Shown here: piece by piece, positions 1-15,941 of the stretch | How positions within the stretch are numbered: position 1 is the first letter of the stretch | Layout of the letters: each line of letters opens with the position of its first letter | Assembly: GCA_021234155.1 (NCBI GenBank) | Contig: JAJEKV010000017.1 | Coordinates: forward strand, 6,059,901-6,123,900 | From: Isoetes taiwanensis | Lineage: Eukaryota; Streptophyta; Lycopodiopsida; Isoetales; Isoetaceae | DNA length: 64,000 bases | Direction of reading: 5' to 3' | The notes under the pieces: model-generated | Seen by the model: only the letters and a program-made list of their open reading frames with translations | Told to the model about the DNA's origin: nothing | The model's database searches: none | Position numbers and translations under genes: made by a program

Positions 1-435
1 TCCTAGATCCCTTCAACAGGTTTAAAAATGGTCACCTTAAGATGCCTGCAAAAATCTGTAATTCTTGTGTTTTTTTAGCAGGTTAAAAGGCAATCACCAT
101 AAAACTCATGCCTGCAAAGTCCATAACTCTTATGTTTTGACTCTAAGAAATGAAGGGATAATGGATTCAGAGTACCTTTAAATGCTACGTTAAAAAAATC
201 CTCAATTTCCCATAGCCTAATGGAGTTCCCAAGTATCTGCATTGCTAGTTTGTGATCATGCAATAAACTAAAAAAGCAAGAGCTGGTGAAGTCAATTCTT
301 ATAGAAACAGACATGGCAAATGCCGTGAAGCTCGATTTGCAAAGATCGCCAAGATGCTGCCGCTTCTCCCTCCTCCAGCACAAAACTTTTACTTCCCAAT
401 TTTGGAATGGAGAGTCCTCAATATCCATGCATCAA

Positions 436-714
436 GCCCTCCTTAAAAGTTTTTTCTTTTCAAAAGGATTCGGCCCTCCTTAAAAGTTTTTTCCTTCTTA
501 TTTTCAAAATGAGTCGACCAAGCATCAAGCACTCATTCCTCTCTCTTTTCAATCCACGTTGTGACAAACAACGTAGCATCTTGAAATCTAGCAAGAGCGG
601 AGACTGAAGAAAAGACCGAAGAAATTCGTATTGAAGGACAACCAACCTCCCGCAAGCGGCAGAGGGAATGCCGCATGCGTCTGCAAGCGGCAGAGGGAAT
701 GCCGCATGCGTCTG
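436..714. repeat. Two short tandem duplications in non-coding DNA
   Basis: A 37-bp unit beginning GCCCTCCTTAAAAG occurs at 436 and again at 473. A 31-bp unit beginning GCAAGCGGCAGAGGG occurs at 652 and again at 683. Both are direct and nearly perfect. No gene or recognisable transposon was seen in 1-914; short open frames there look like chance. Confidence 0.8.
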
Positions 715-914
715 CACATGCGGCGTTCTGGCACAAATACCAATGCAATCCCATTTTAATAAAGAAGATAGTATAAAAAAGTACATGGGGCCTATTAGCC
801 ATATATATAGAGATTAAAAGAGAGGTCGGATATAGCCCCCGGATCGAAAAAGGCTTTTGAAGGGAGCCTCAATCTTGAATGAGAAAACAGATATATAAAA
901 AGTCACAGAATTAG

Positions 915-3415
915 AGTTAATTGGCGTCCATCTTCCATTTTCCTTTATTCTTTCGGCCAATACCCTTACTGAGCATGATGAAATGACAGTAAGGACAGTA
1001 ACAGAATTGGGCCAGCGCAGGATTAATTCTCCCTGAGTGATCAATGGCTTCACAAATGATGCCTCTATGAGCATTGTAATTCTGTATGCAAGAGCAATCG
1101 CAGGTACATGGATCTCCATGAGGAACATTAGATGCCGATCCAAATTGGTCTAGCCAAAGATCACTGGCCATAAAATCGATTATGTCCCATCTCAGCAACT
1201 TAATCAGCACCAAGATATTACCTGAGGAACACAATTCAAGATCAGTGAGATAGGAAAACCTCATCAATCCACAAGATATCATATTCTGTTTGTTTGATGA
1301 TAGCATTCGGCCAGATAATTTCATAATAAAAAATGATGGCATTTCTAGCTTTCCACATTCTCCACAGAAGGATATAGATTCTCCAATCAGAGGGAGAGTG
1401 GGGGGAGAGGATATCCACCAGAGAGGTGTTAGGCAAATTAGGCATATTAAACTTATCAGCAGCAAGCTCTAACACCCATTCTGACCAGATACAATGCTTG
1501 AATAGGTGGTCTTCATTTTCAAGGCCATGCACACATCTATCACAAGTGTCAGTAAAAGCCATACCAATTATGTATCTTTTGGAATTGGTAGCCAGAGCTT
1601 TTTGCCAAAGTTGCCAGATAAAGGCCTTAATTTTTGGATTGATTGGGGAGTGCCACATGAACCTGAGATTAACCATACATCTGCCCTCGTCAATTCCCCA
1701 CTTATTATGAATAGAGAGAGTATAAGAGCGAGTATGCTTTCTTTACCTTGTACTCAGCAATACCATTGATATGCCATTGAGTTTGCTCATCTCTGATGTG
1801 TCTTGCACAAATGGTATTTTTTATAATGTTATAAAGTGTAGCATGCTCCTCTCCTAGGTGGCTCAAGGCCAAATCCTGAAATTCTATAAAGACATCATTA
1901 TTAAATAAATTATCAATGTGAGTGATACCAATGTCCGTCCACAGCCTACACTGATAAGAAAAGTGAATAGCAAGGCAAGTTTGAGGGTTATTAAGAAGGG
2001 GAAATGGATTCCAGAAAATAGGCTGATCTCTAGAAAGTCCCTCTTTCCAAGAATACATACCCTTGACAGCAACCCAAGCCTTTAACCACTTTTTGATTAT
2101 TCCTGGAATATTGTTAGGAATAGAAAAATTAAAATAAAGACTGTTGACTGTATGGAAGAGACATTCTTACATTTCTCCACCCAAATGGATGACACTTCAA
2201 GATATAATGCTTGATAAGATAAAAAACAGGATGATTGATAAGATTATGGCCAACCTTGTAAATAAACTTAGCCGCTAAGGCCACCCCTTGTTTTTCAATA
2301 TCAATGATGCCAAGACCCTCAGCTTTCCTTTTTTTATGCCATGGAGACTGGGATCCAGCATCTGTTGTTTCCACCACTAGCAACAAATCTGCCAATGATC
2401 TCTTGTAATTTCCTTGTGACCTTTTTAGGGGCCAAAAGGATGGAGGGTTGATAAACATGAGAGGAAGACATAACAGAATTAGCAATAATAGCTCGACCAT
2501 TCTTAGATAAATATTTGATGTTCAAAAGGTCAGCCTTTTTGCTGAATTCTTCAATGATACCAGTTCAAAGATCACTAGCATTTGTTCTTAAAGCAAAGGG
2601 GATCCCAAGAATTTTAGATTTCAAATATGGAGGGAGATACTCACAGCCAAAGTTCATGGCAGTTTGACCTCCCATTACTTGATCCCGTGCCATAAGCTTG
2701 GACTTATTTTGATTGATCTTGCATCCCGAGCATGTACCAAAATCCTGAAGGATCCTCTGAGCATTGACAATAAAGTGCTGATCCATTTGGATGAAGAGGA
2801 AAGTGTCATCAGCAAAATGTGCATTAAGAAATAAATGCTGAGCATTTTCTCGAGGCAGCTTGAGACCAGTGATGAGATTATCTTGAATAGCTCAGTTGAA
2901 GGCACTGTGTAAAGCTTCCATAATAATAATAGAATAGAATAGAATAGAATAGTTTTTTTAACGTCCACGGAGACCCTTGCCAGGAAAAGGAAAGGTGCCA
3001 AGGGACACCCTTGCTTAGCCCCCCTCTTGATTTCAAAAAAAAAGACTACATTCACCATTGATTAACACAGAGGATCTAGAATTATTAAGAATAGCTAAAA
3101 AAAATACTTATCACCTCCATGGAGAAACCAATCTTCTGACAGCATCTGACCAAGAAGCTCCAACAAACAGTATTAAAGGCTTTGGTTATATCTAGCTTAA
3201 GAAGAGCAATATCCTGGTTGCTGTCTTTAGCCCAATGCATACCAATAATTGCTGTAGCAACATTGTCCATTATATTTCTGTCTTTCAAATAGGCACTTTG
3301 AGTGTTGGAAATAACCTGGTCCAAGATAGGTTTGAGCCTGGCAGCAATCAAAAAATAGAACCTGAACTTCAATCGGCAATATCTCCGCAACAAGAGCTTC
3401 ATTGAGGCAATATTT
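915..3415 (-). pseudogene. L1-type LINE remnant (reverse transcriptase, zf-RVT, RNase H-like tail)
   Basis: Read on the minus strand from 3415 downward, this is the RT half of a plant L1-type LINE ORF2. The start carries the RT finger region with ARLKPILDQVISNTQSAYL and LDITKAFNTVCW. GAKQGCPLAPFLF follows near 3000, and the catalytic motif FADDTFLF near 2790-2830 is intact. Near 2340-2500 lies the post-RT segment (LSKNGRAIIANSV and then GLGIIDIEKQGVALAAKF, joined across a frameshift near 2340). The zf-RVT zinc finger at 1242-1676 has CDRC, then ExxHLFKHC. A weak RNase H-like stretch (DHSGRI) follows near 1020-1080. The endonuclease and ORF1 are missing, so the copy is 5'-truncated. Several frameshifts and stops make it non-functional. 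The zf-RVT domain separates this family from the LINEs at 9.5-28.8, 42-46 and 56-63 kb. Confidence 0.85.
2920..2976 (-). repeat. Roughly 55-bp LINE 3'-end fragment inserted in the L1 RT
   Basis: Inside the L1 RT, between PLAPFLF and EALHSAFN, is an insertion that does not belong to the RT. On the minus strand it reads GGTCTCCGTGGACG, then an A run, then repeated TATTC units. The same end (GGTCTCCGTGGACG plus A run plus TCTAT) closes the LINE at 43934-46610. It therefore looks like an extremely 5'-truncated LINE insertion that keeps only the terminal motif and tail. Confidence 0.6.
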
Positions 3416-3419
3416 ACTT

Positions 3420-3898
3420 CATTGGAACCATCTCGGAGTCTAGTTTATGAATTGTAGTGGCACCTTCCATAACTCGTCCGAATAAGAGAGTTATGACCGA
3501 AAGAGTGATAGGGGGTCAAGAAAGACTGTTCTACTCATTCACTCTTGAATCTGATTCCTAGAAAGCCATTACCTGTTTTCTAGAAGTTTTGATGTTCTTG
3601 TTTAATATCCTGTTACTATCTTAGAACCTTACTCTTGGTGTATCATATTGAGGACTGCTAGCTCTAGAAAGGAGCTACAAGAGAAAACTGATTGTCAGAT
3701 ATGCCTTACTGTCTTTATATTCCAGCCTGATATTGCTAGCAAAGTGGTCCGGTTGGGTGGAGAGCTTTGGGCTAAAGGCCTGGTTTTGAGAATCTTTAAT
3801 GTTGGTTTACTAGATGTTTGATCTTTTGAGTATTGGCTAACCTTTGGTTCATAACAAATAAATTTTTTGGCTTTCGTCCTTCAAAAAAAAAAAAAAAA
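3420..3898 (+). other. Non-coding stretch ending in A16; possible truncated L1 3' end
   Basis: No protein similarity was seen. The stretch ends in CTTTCGTCCTTC followed by A16 (3883-3898). This resembles the poly(A) end of the L1 at 15942-18576 (TATTCTTC then A run). It may be the 3' untranslated end of a 5'-truncated L1 on the plus strand. No target duplication could be identified. Confidence 0.3.
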
Positions 3899-4143
3899 GG
3901 GGTGCTGCGCACGGAGGGTTGCCCTCCATGGCCGAAGGGTGAAGTGGCTAAAGTGAAGTTCAAAGTTTTGACAATCAATTGAAATTGCTACTTCTAGACA
4001 ATAGAATACTTGATACCATGACTTTAAGGGAATTGGCTTGAAGAGATCTTTGGTGCTCGGCATGGAACAAGTATTGCAGAAGCATAAGGACAAGTTTAAT
4101 AGAGCAGAGAATGGAGATACATGTTTGTCAACATAGAAATGAG

Positions 4144-4246
<103 letters not shown>

Positions 4247-4709
4247 GTTAGCCACAGATAAAATTTTTTTATCTCTCGTATGATCTGACCGAAGATGATA
4301 TGCCTTGAGAGATGGACGAGAGACAAATGTCTCTAGATCCACTAACAGGCCCGTTAGGAGGAGATCCTTAGGAAAGGGAGGGAGTCCACCAGATTTTTTT
4401 CTTCCCGCCTCTTCCTTGGCGCCATCGCAAGCTCGAATTATCCCACAGGCAAGATTTTGCCTCCGGTGAGTATCGAAATATCCCATATCATTGTTTTCCG
4501 GTTTACATTTGTCCCATTTTTTTGTGTTGAAGAGCCATTTTTGTTCAATCTCGGCTCTACAATCGGACTTGCGGCCCGGATTTGCATTGTTTGATGGATC
4601 CGGTCATTTTGGGCATGATTGCCATGCTTTTGAGGGCTATTCAACTTCGGCTTGGCTTTCCAAAGCTCTTGTCTACATTTGATACTGGGAGAATGAGCGA
4701 GAAGGGTCA

Positions 4710-5949
4710 ATGGATATTTTAGAGCGAGAATCACGGAGGTGGAAGATAATATTCATCACATGTGTGCGGCATCCACACTCTTCCTAGCAGCTTGTTCGAG
4801 ATTAAGGAGGCCTCCCGAAGATTTTGGGTATGTCCAAAGGCGGACAAACACAGTGGGACAACATTGATAATCACGCTTGGAATTGCCTCCCCTCTTTTGA
4901 GGGCGATATGTGGCACCAGTTCTATCGGATGAAGAGGTGCATTTGAGAATTTAGTTTTTTGATTGTGCCTTACTTAATCGGGCACGGAATGAAGGTCGGC
5001 GCCTGTTGATCCCGGGAAAGCAATTGGCCATGGTGCTTTATTTTTAGCTCATGGCGAGAAACCCTTGCATGTAGGTCAAAGATTTTATGTAGGTAAAAGC
5101 TCTTGTGCGAGAAATACGAAAAAATAACTCTTGTCTTGGCATCCAAGACTATGCTTTTCTAAAGAGGTTCATTGCTTTACCAACAGGTCAAAGATTGTTG
5201 GACATAAACAAAGATTTTGAAGATGCAACGGGTATACCAAATATATTTGGAGCTGTTGATGGATCTCATATATATTTGTCTGAGAAAACCATGGAGCAAA
5301 GACAAGGGTGATGACTATTATTCCGGGCACAAAAGACATTCACGCCTTATGCAAGGTGTGGTTACTCACCAAAGAATTTTTATTAATGTTTGTGTGAATA
5401 GGACTGGTTACGTGCATGATGCAAATCAATTTAAGAAAAGTTTGTTGTACAAGAGGTTGGCTGCCAAACGGATAATGCAAGAGCCTACTATTAGGATGAC
5501 GGGTAAAAAGATTAGTCGGGGTCAAATGGTGTCGGGGAGGTGGTTGTTACAATTCCACAAATCTTTGCTTGGGGATTGACATATCCCTCTCGAAGATTTC
5601 GATTAAAGTATTCCACGATGGAAAGGGAGCCTATGGCAGATTTAATAAAAGGATTTGCGAGAGGTAGAGTTTGTGTAGAAAATGGTTTTGGTATCGTTAA
5701 GGAAAAATTCAGAATTTTAAAGGCATTGCCTATCCATGTTGGTAGAAGCACCCAAAATAATCCATGCTACTTGTGTCTTGTGGAATTTACGTATCATGCG
5801 GGACCTTCAATTTGGATTACTTGCCATTACAACCGATATTCGAAATTGAATATTATGAGGCAGAGGTAATGAACAAAAGGATGAAGAAAGAAGGGGATCA
5901 AATTAGACATGTCATATTCGAGAATTTGGAACAAGTGAATGGAGATTGA
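4710..5949 (+). pseudogene. PIF/Harbinger transposase, decayed
   Basis: This is a HARBI1/PIF-type DDE transposase (DDE_Tnp_4 family), which normally excises and integrates the element at 3-bp target sites. The N-terminal region includes a segment ending WHQFYRMKRC near 4906-4945 and a degenerate GKQLAMVLYF near 5015-5045. The core starts at 5105. AVDGSHIYL near 5250 holds the first catalytic Asp, and GYVHDANQFKKSLLYKRL near 5405-5460 the second. RVCVENGFGIVKEKFRIL near 5660-5720 holds the third acidic residue. The C-terminal tail IRHVIFENLEQ ends at 5949. The frame changes near 5305, near 5530 and near 5780-5840, with stops before 5105, so the gene is dead. Its partner Myb/SANT gene lies downstream in opposite orientation (7718-8856), the usual two-gene Harbinger layout. 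The terminal inverted repeats were not found. Confidence 0.85.
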
Positions 5950-7717
5950 ATCTTTGCCAAATTATTGTTACATAATTCTTTTCTTGAACTCTTGGTACAT
6001 AATTCTAAATGTTTTGGTTCGTTTCTTGCGGTAACAATGACAAGACAATAATTGCTCTTTTAAAAGCAAATGATGCAAACTTAAATAGTTATGTAGAGTT
6101 CTATTTCCATGTGCAGATACAATTGAGTTGGACATATTGTGTATTGTGAATTGTGTTTTGTGAAATGTGGATTGTGAATTAAGCAATCTGCTTTGTGGCA
6201 TTGAAATGTGTATTTTACGTTTTACGTTTCTTGCTTTTACAGAAACCTAAAGTAACATTTGCTACTATTCAGATAACATGACATTCAGCAAATGATGCAA
6301 ACTTAAACACACAATACTTTGTTTGTGAACTCATTTTGTGAAACAGTTATGTCTATGTAGAGTTCTATTTCCATGTTATGTTCAGAAAGCATTGAGTTGG
6401 ACACACTTAAAGATCCCTGTTAATAACACAACTACAAACTTAAATCTGTGCACAAACAATTTCACAACTAGTGAACTTTGTACTAAATGAACTCAAAAGT
6501 ACAGTTTCTGTTTCTGGCTTTTACATAAACTTGATTATCAAACCTAAAGTAACATGCTTTTCTGTTACTTGCTTTTCTGTTACAAATGTAAAGCAACATT
6601 GCTGAAACTCAAGGATCCCTGTCAAACCGTTAGAAGAGTGCAAGACAATGACTTGCAAGACAATCTGTGAACAAAAACCAGAAACAACTCAATAGTACGA
6701 AAAATAAAACTGAAAACCAGTAGAACATTGTACTTAAATTACTTTTATTTATGTAAGTGCCGTAATATACAAAAGGTGTGCTACCAAAAAAGCACAGGGT
6801 TAGCAGAGTGAAGAAAGCCAAGACGTTTTCTGAGGGGGAGGTTATACTAGAGGATATCTTTAGTCGAGAGTAGAGAGAATCCAGGCGTGTCGTCTTAAAA
6901 CAACATAAGTACAAAAAACAAAAAAAGGAAGGATCATCTTCCCTGCATGGGTTTCTGATCGCCCGACAACAAAAAAAAAAAACATAGCGAGGCGTCTTCA
7001 ACAAGCTACACAAGCTGTTTGTCCGGAGTTCGATCTCCATGAGCACCCTTGACCCGAAACCTTGACAAGCGTGAACTCCACATGCACCTTCATTCGCCGC
7101 GAGGTGCATTCATAGCCCACTGGAACAACTCTTCCTCTATTCTTACGGTCCCCATATCCGGATCTTGCACAAAAGCTTGTGCGGTAATGGAATAATGGAT
7201 CTTCCTTGTTTGAAGTATGGAAACCTCATTCTCCTCTTGTGCATGCGAGTTTGAGGAACCGGTGACATGGCTGCAGAGCTTGAGGAGCTTGAGGAGCTTG
7301 GAGATGGCAAACGATGGCGGAATCTGAAGCGCTCCCGCACTACTGTTTTCGCCCTCGCCATCTCCTCAATAGAAAAAGGAAGAAATAATGTTTGGCACAC
7401 TAAACGAAGGCGCATTTATGTATTCTTTGGCTGATGGTACAATGGACCGAGAATCTATAATGGTCGAAATCATATATTGGAATAATAAGACCAATACTAC
7501 GGACCAATACCAAAAGCATTTGTTATGTCGGGCGACTTTGGTTTGCAAATAGAAAAATTCTTAAAGAATTGAAAATTACCTAACCATTACATCACATGAG
7601 ACAATATGAGACAAACATGTGACATCAACTTAGAATCTCAAAATAACAGAATGCTGTAGCAGTAGTATTGAGAAATGAAAAAAAGCAGTATAGAATTGAG
7701 AGGTGAATTACCTCAAT
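5950..7717. other. Harbinger interior between the two genes; includes a direct repeat
   Basis: No convincing coding region. A segment beginning AATGATGCAAACTTAAA and continuing into TAGAGTTCTATTTCCATG and ATTGAGTTGGACA occurs near 6067-6135 and again near 6289-6402, the second time with extra sequence inside. The stretch separates the convergent transposase and Myb/SANT genes and is AT-rich. Open frames on the minus strand at 6630-7415 show no recognisable motifs. Confidence 0.5.
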
Positions 7718-8856
7718 TTAGGAACTTGATTTCGATGAAGCAAGCTTGGCAATCTCCAGGAGGGTATCTTTTGTCATCTGACAAATGCTTTGTGTCATAG
7801 TGGCCATTGATTCAGCAATTTTCAAGCTGTTGGCTGATCTCATTGTCTCTAATTCTTTGATCAATTCTGCTTTCTTCACAGAATCCTCCCTCATGAACTC
7901 AATTTTCTTGCTTCATTTTCCCCAAAACTGTTTGCCATTTTAGATATGCACTGCTGCAATATCTTCATCTATATGAACTTCGAGATCTTCTTTTGGTTGT
8001 TGGCTTCCCATAAACTCTGGGTTTATTGCAAGCGGCGAGATCTTGGGCTTGTATCAGAAATATTGCAGCCACTTGGAGTCTCTTTCTGAGCACTAGTATT
8101 GTCTTTACTGCCATTCCCAATTGGACTGTATGGACTGGCAGGAACACCTCCATTGTTCTCAACATTCACATTCTCAACATTTACAAATTCTTCTTCAACA
8201 AAGGAAGCTTCGATTGCCAATTGTCTCATAGAATGCTTGAGACATAAATTCATTTGTGAACATATCAGCTTCTTGAAATGCCTCGGGACCAAAAGATCCA
8301 TCATCTCCACCACCGGGTATGTCTCTCTCATTAGTGCGTCCGTGCTTTAAATCTTCCATGACTTCAAACCATGGCCAGCTCGAAGGTTCTGCTCGGTCCT
8401 CTCGAAGCTTCTTTTTCATCCCTAAATTTAATCGCAATTTATCCCATTTGTTTCTCAAGCGCCTTATATCTTCTAAGCCCTCAAGCTGAATGTGAAGTTT
8501 TATCATGATCTCTCTCAGCGGACCGGGCGGATAGATTAATGTTTCCCATTATTATGCACTTTATATTCTTTCATCAAGGAAAGCATTGTGCCAATTGCAT
8601 TGTCGGACCAATCAACGGGGCGCTTTCTTTTCTTGCTTTCAATGGCATCAGCATCACTTCCATGAACAATCAAGGCCAAAGAATTATCAGGGGGCATCGA
8701 CTCACCAGGCTTTGGAACCATTGCCTTCTTCTGCTTCCTCGGATTGCAATCCTTTGCACCTTCAGGCTGAGAGCTGATCTGCAATGCATCAGATTCAGGA
8801 ATTTGACCAGTCATCTTCTTCGGCCTCTTAGCGGGCAATTTCGGATCTAGGGGCAC
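7718..8856 (-). pseudogene. Myb/SANT-like protein of the PIF/Harbinger element, frameshifted
   Basis: Harbinger elements carry a second gene for a Myb/SANT (trihelix-like) DNA-binding protein that helps the transposase enter the nucleus and bind the ends. On the minus strand the N-terminus (8856) is basic and contains KKRKRPVDWSDNAIGTML, a nuclear-localisation-like run followed by the first helix of a Myb/SANT-like domain. After a frameshift near 8510-8540 the domain continues as EDIRRLRNKWDKLRLNLG and SSWPWFEVMEDL. An acidic, Ser/Asn-rich middle follows (8023-8300, another frame). The C-terminus, near 7890-7720, is a predicted helical segment containing ELIKELETMRSANSLKIAE and ends at a stop at 7718-7720. 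At least two frameshifts make it a pseudogene. Assignment rests on motif pattern and position next to the transposase. Confidence 0.7.
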
Positions 8857-9188
8857 AAAGGGTTTGTGCGGTTCTTTGGAAGAGCAGATCTAGAAGCTCT
8901 AGTCATGATTTAGAGTCTGCTGTAATAGAATTTCATAGCAAATTACTTCTTGAACACAATTTCAATCAGAAATTTACAAGAAAGATTCGAACCTGAGACC
9001 CGAAATCTTAATGCAAATGCTTGAGGAATTTGGATTGCAAGGCCGATCTCGACACCCGATGCGGAATTGGAGCGGGGAGGTCTTGTGAGGGCAGATCAAA
9101 AACAGGGGGATCATTTCTTGAAGGGTCGGAATTGGTGGCTCGATTTTAGGGAGAGTTTTTTGGCCAAAACTCAAAAACCGGCCGTTAT

Positions 9189-9289
9189 GCCCCTAACCAT
9201 AAAACAGTAGAGAGGGTTAATGGGAGCGCCCTAACAATAGTTAGGGGCATTTTATCTCAAAGGGAGAGCCAAATTTTTGACTCTCCCTT
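9189..9289. repeat. Nested palindromes, possible transposon end
   Basis: GCCCCTAAC at 9189 is matched in reverse by GTTAGGGGC at 9240-9248. Immediately after, 9260-9289 is a nearly perfect palindrome: AAGGGAGAG at one end and CTCTCCCTT at the other, around an AT-rich centre. Such structures occur at ends of DNA transposons and MITEs. No matching end was found on the far side of the Harbinger element, so ownership is open. Confidence 0.45.
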
Positions 9290-9351
9290 CATCTCTCGCC
9301 ATCTCCCATCTCTCCCCATCTCTCAAATCATCTCTCAACCCCCATGTGGCC

Positions 9352-14083
<4,732 letters not shown>

Positions 14084-14145
<62 letters not shown>
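14084..14145. repeat. (CT)31 microsatellite between LINE A and LINE B
   Basis: The tract starts directly after the AT-rich 3' tail of LINE A and ends directly before the 5' leader of LINE B. It is either a target, a templated tail, or both. Confidence 0.97.
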
Positions 14146-14149
<4 letters not shown>

Positions 14150-14400
14150 GTCAAGCAAAAGGACGGTGATAACAGATGGGTGCATGAGCTCTTCCGAGAT
14201 CCGAGCTTAAGCAAGGCTTCAAAGAAAAGCATCTACGGATCTGAGCCCGCTATTGTAGGGGAATTTAATCTGTTGTCTTCTGGAAGATATGGCACAAGGT
14301 AAGGCACCTGCAAAAAAGAAGGAGACTGAAAAAATCGATGGAGCAGCATGTACCAAATGCTCATTAATCGAAAACTTCCCTAAACCCGAAAACTAAAAAC

Positions 14401-15321
14401 ATGATGGAGCAAATCATAACCTCCGCCAAGTTGGATCCTATGAATAAAATAAAAAAAGCCAATGACGAATCTGATGGAGACATCCATTCGGACAGTTCTG
14501 AGGAGTCTGCAGCATATCAACCAGCTGACACCTTGGACCATGAAATTGTAAAACTCAATCTTGGAGGTAATCCTGAAGGCAGCAAAGGAAATCCCCTGTT
14601 TGGAACTATGGCAGAACCGAATACCATAGGCATGGGCGAGCAGCAGCAGATAGTAGCACTTATGTTGAACATGAATACGATGATGCTGAAACTTATGGAA
14701 GCTATGGAAGCGAGCAGGAGAGAAGCTGCAAGCAGGGAAAAAGCATTAGTGCAAACATTACAGGAGATAAGTCACACTTTGCATGATCTGAGGCAAGAAA
14801 ATAGGGCCATGAAGGAAGAAATCAGCACTCTTCAAACTAAATTGGAGACAGAGAATGCCACAGACGAAGAGGAATCTGATGTAGATGATGTGACTAATAG
14901 CATTAATAAACTGAATGCACGTATGAATCAGGTTCTTGAACTGCAAGAAAGAGAGAAGAAAGCTCTGAATATTCGCATTGCAGGATTACCTGAAAAAGAC
15001 AATGAAGATGTGAAGCACGAGGTAAGTGCCTTTTTTTCTGAGTCATTGGGCTTTGAATCTATGATGTTTAATAGCGCATATAGAATTGGGAAACCCAACG
15101 GAAAACCAAGAAATATTATTGTCAAATTATTCAGCAGAGATGATAAGCAAAAGATACTGAGCAAAAGAGGCATGCTAAAAGGACAGAAAATCTGGTTGAA
15201 CGAGGACCTTACGCAAGAGCAGTATGCACAATGGAAAGGGGAAATGCAAAAAATGAAAGAAGCTAGGCAAGAAAACAAGAAAGCGTACTGGAAAAGAGGG
15301 AAAGTAGTAGTTGATGAATAG
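14401..15321 (+). CDS. LINE B ORF1: coiled-coil RNA-binding protein
   Basis: Intact 306-residue protein, the only complete retrotransposon protein in the window. Residues 1-75 are acidic and low-complexity (SDSSEES). Residues 80-150 and about 162-188 are heptad-rich and predicted coiled coil (for example LKLMEAMEASRREAASREK). Residues 188-246 form an RRM-like core beginning LNIRIAGLPEKDNED, then SAYRIGKPNGKPRNIIVKLF. The basic C-terminal part has KILSKRGMLKGQKIWLNEDL and a charged helix to the end. This order (coiled coil, RRM, C-terminal domain) is that of vertebrate L1 ORF1p, a trimeric nucleic-acid chaperone that coats the element RNA. Plant L1 ORF1 proteins more often have an RRM with a zinc knuckle; none is present here. 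The ATG at 14401 is the first of two Met codons in the frame. The TAG at 15319-15321 is in frame with ORF2. Confidence 0.85.
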   Translation: MMEQIITSAKLDPMNKIKKANDESDGDIHSDSSEESAAYQPADTLDHEIVKLNLGGNPEGSKGNPLFGTMAEPNTIGMGEQQQIVALMLNMNTMMLKLMEAMEASRREAASREKALVQTLQEISHTLHDLRQENRAMKEEISTLQTKLETENATDEEESDVDDVTNSINKLNARMNQVLELQEREKKALNIRIAGLPEKDNEDVKHEVSAFFSESLGFESMMFNSAYRIGKPNGKPRNIIVKLFSRDDKQKILSKRGMLKGQKIWLNEDLTQEQYAQWKGEMQKMKEARQENKKAYWKRGKVVVDE

Positions 15322-15928
15322 GGAACTGGGGCCATCAGGGTTTTAGTGTGGAACATGTGCCAGTTATCACAAGAAAAAGTGTTAACAATGGGAGATGTTC
15401 TCAATTCTGTAGATGTACTATTTTTTCTAGAAACATGGGAACACGAGGAGGCGGGCTTACCGGAAATTCCGTGCTTTATTATTGTTAAACTGCTTTGGCA
15501 TGAGAAGGGATGGAGAAGGCGTGGTTATGGTGGCATTGCTTGTTATATCAGAACTGAACTTAAGCAATCAGTGGTTGTGCTCGACCATAAATGTACTATG
15601 CAATGTATTTGGATTGCTTTACCGGGTGTGCTCAGACCCATTTACATAGCAGGTTGCTATTTTCCTCCCCATAAGAAAGAGACATATACACAGTATAAGT
15701 TGGAGATGGACGATTCTTTTCAGCAAATTGAGAATGCTGCCATGGAGTTGATGCCTACAGGGGATATTATCTTAGTTGGAGACTTCAATGCACGTACAGG
15801 GAGTAAACAAGCCCCAATTCTAAAACCAGATAGAGACCCTTTGTGGGTGGATGAGTTGGATGATGCTGATTTAGCAAACGCTGGATGGTTTCGAATATCT
15901 GAGGACATTAACAAAACAGGTATAAGGC

Positions 15929-15941
15929 AACATCTATTGAA
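15929..15941 (+). repeat. Target-site duplication, left copy (L1 insertion)
   Basis: AACATCTATTGAA here is repeated exactly at 18577-18589, directly after the A run of the inserted L1. The left copy is in the endonuclease frame (codons for His-Leu-Leu). Confidence 0.9.
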
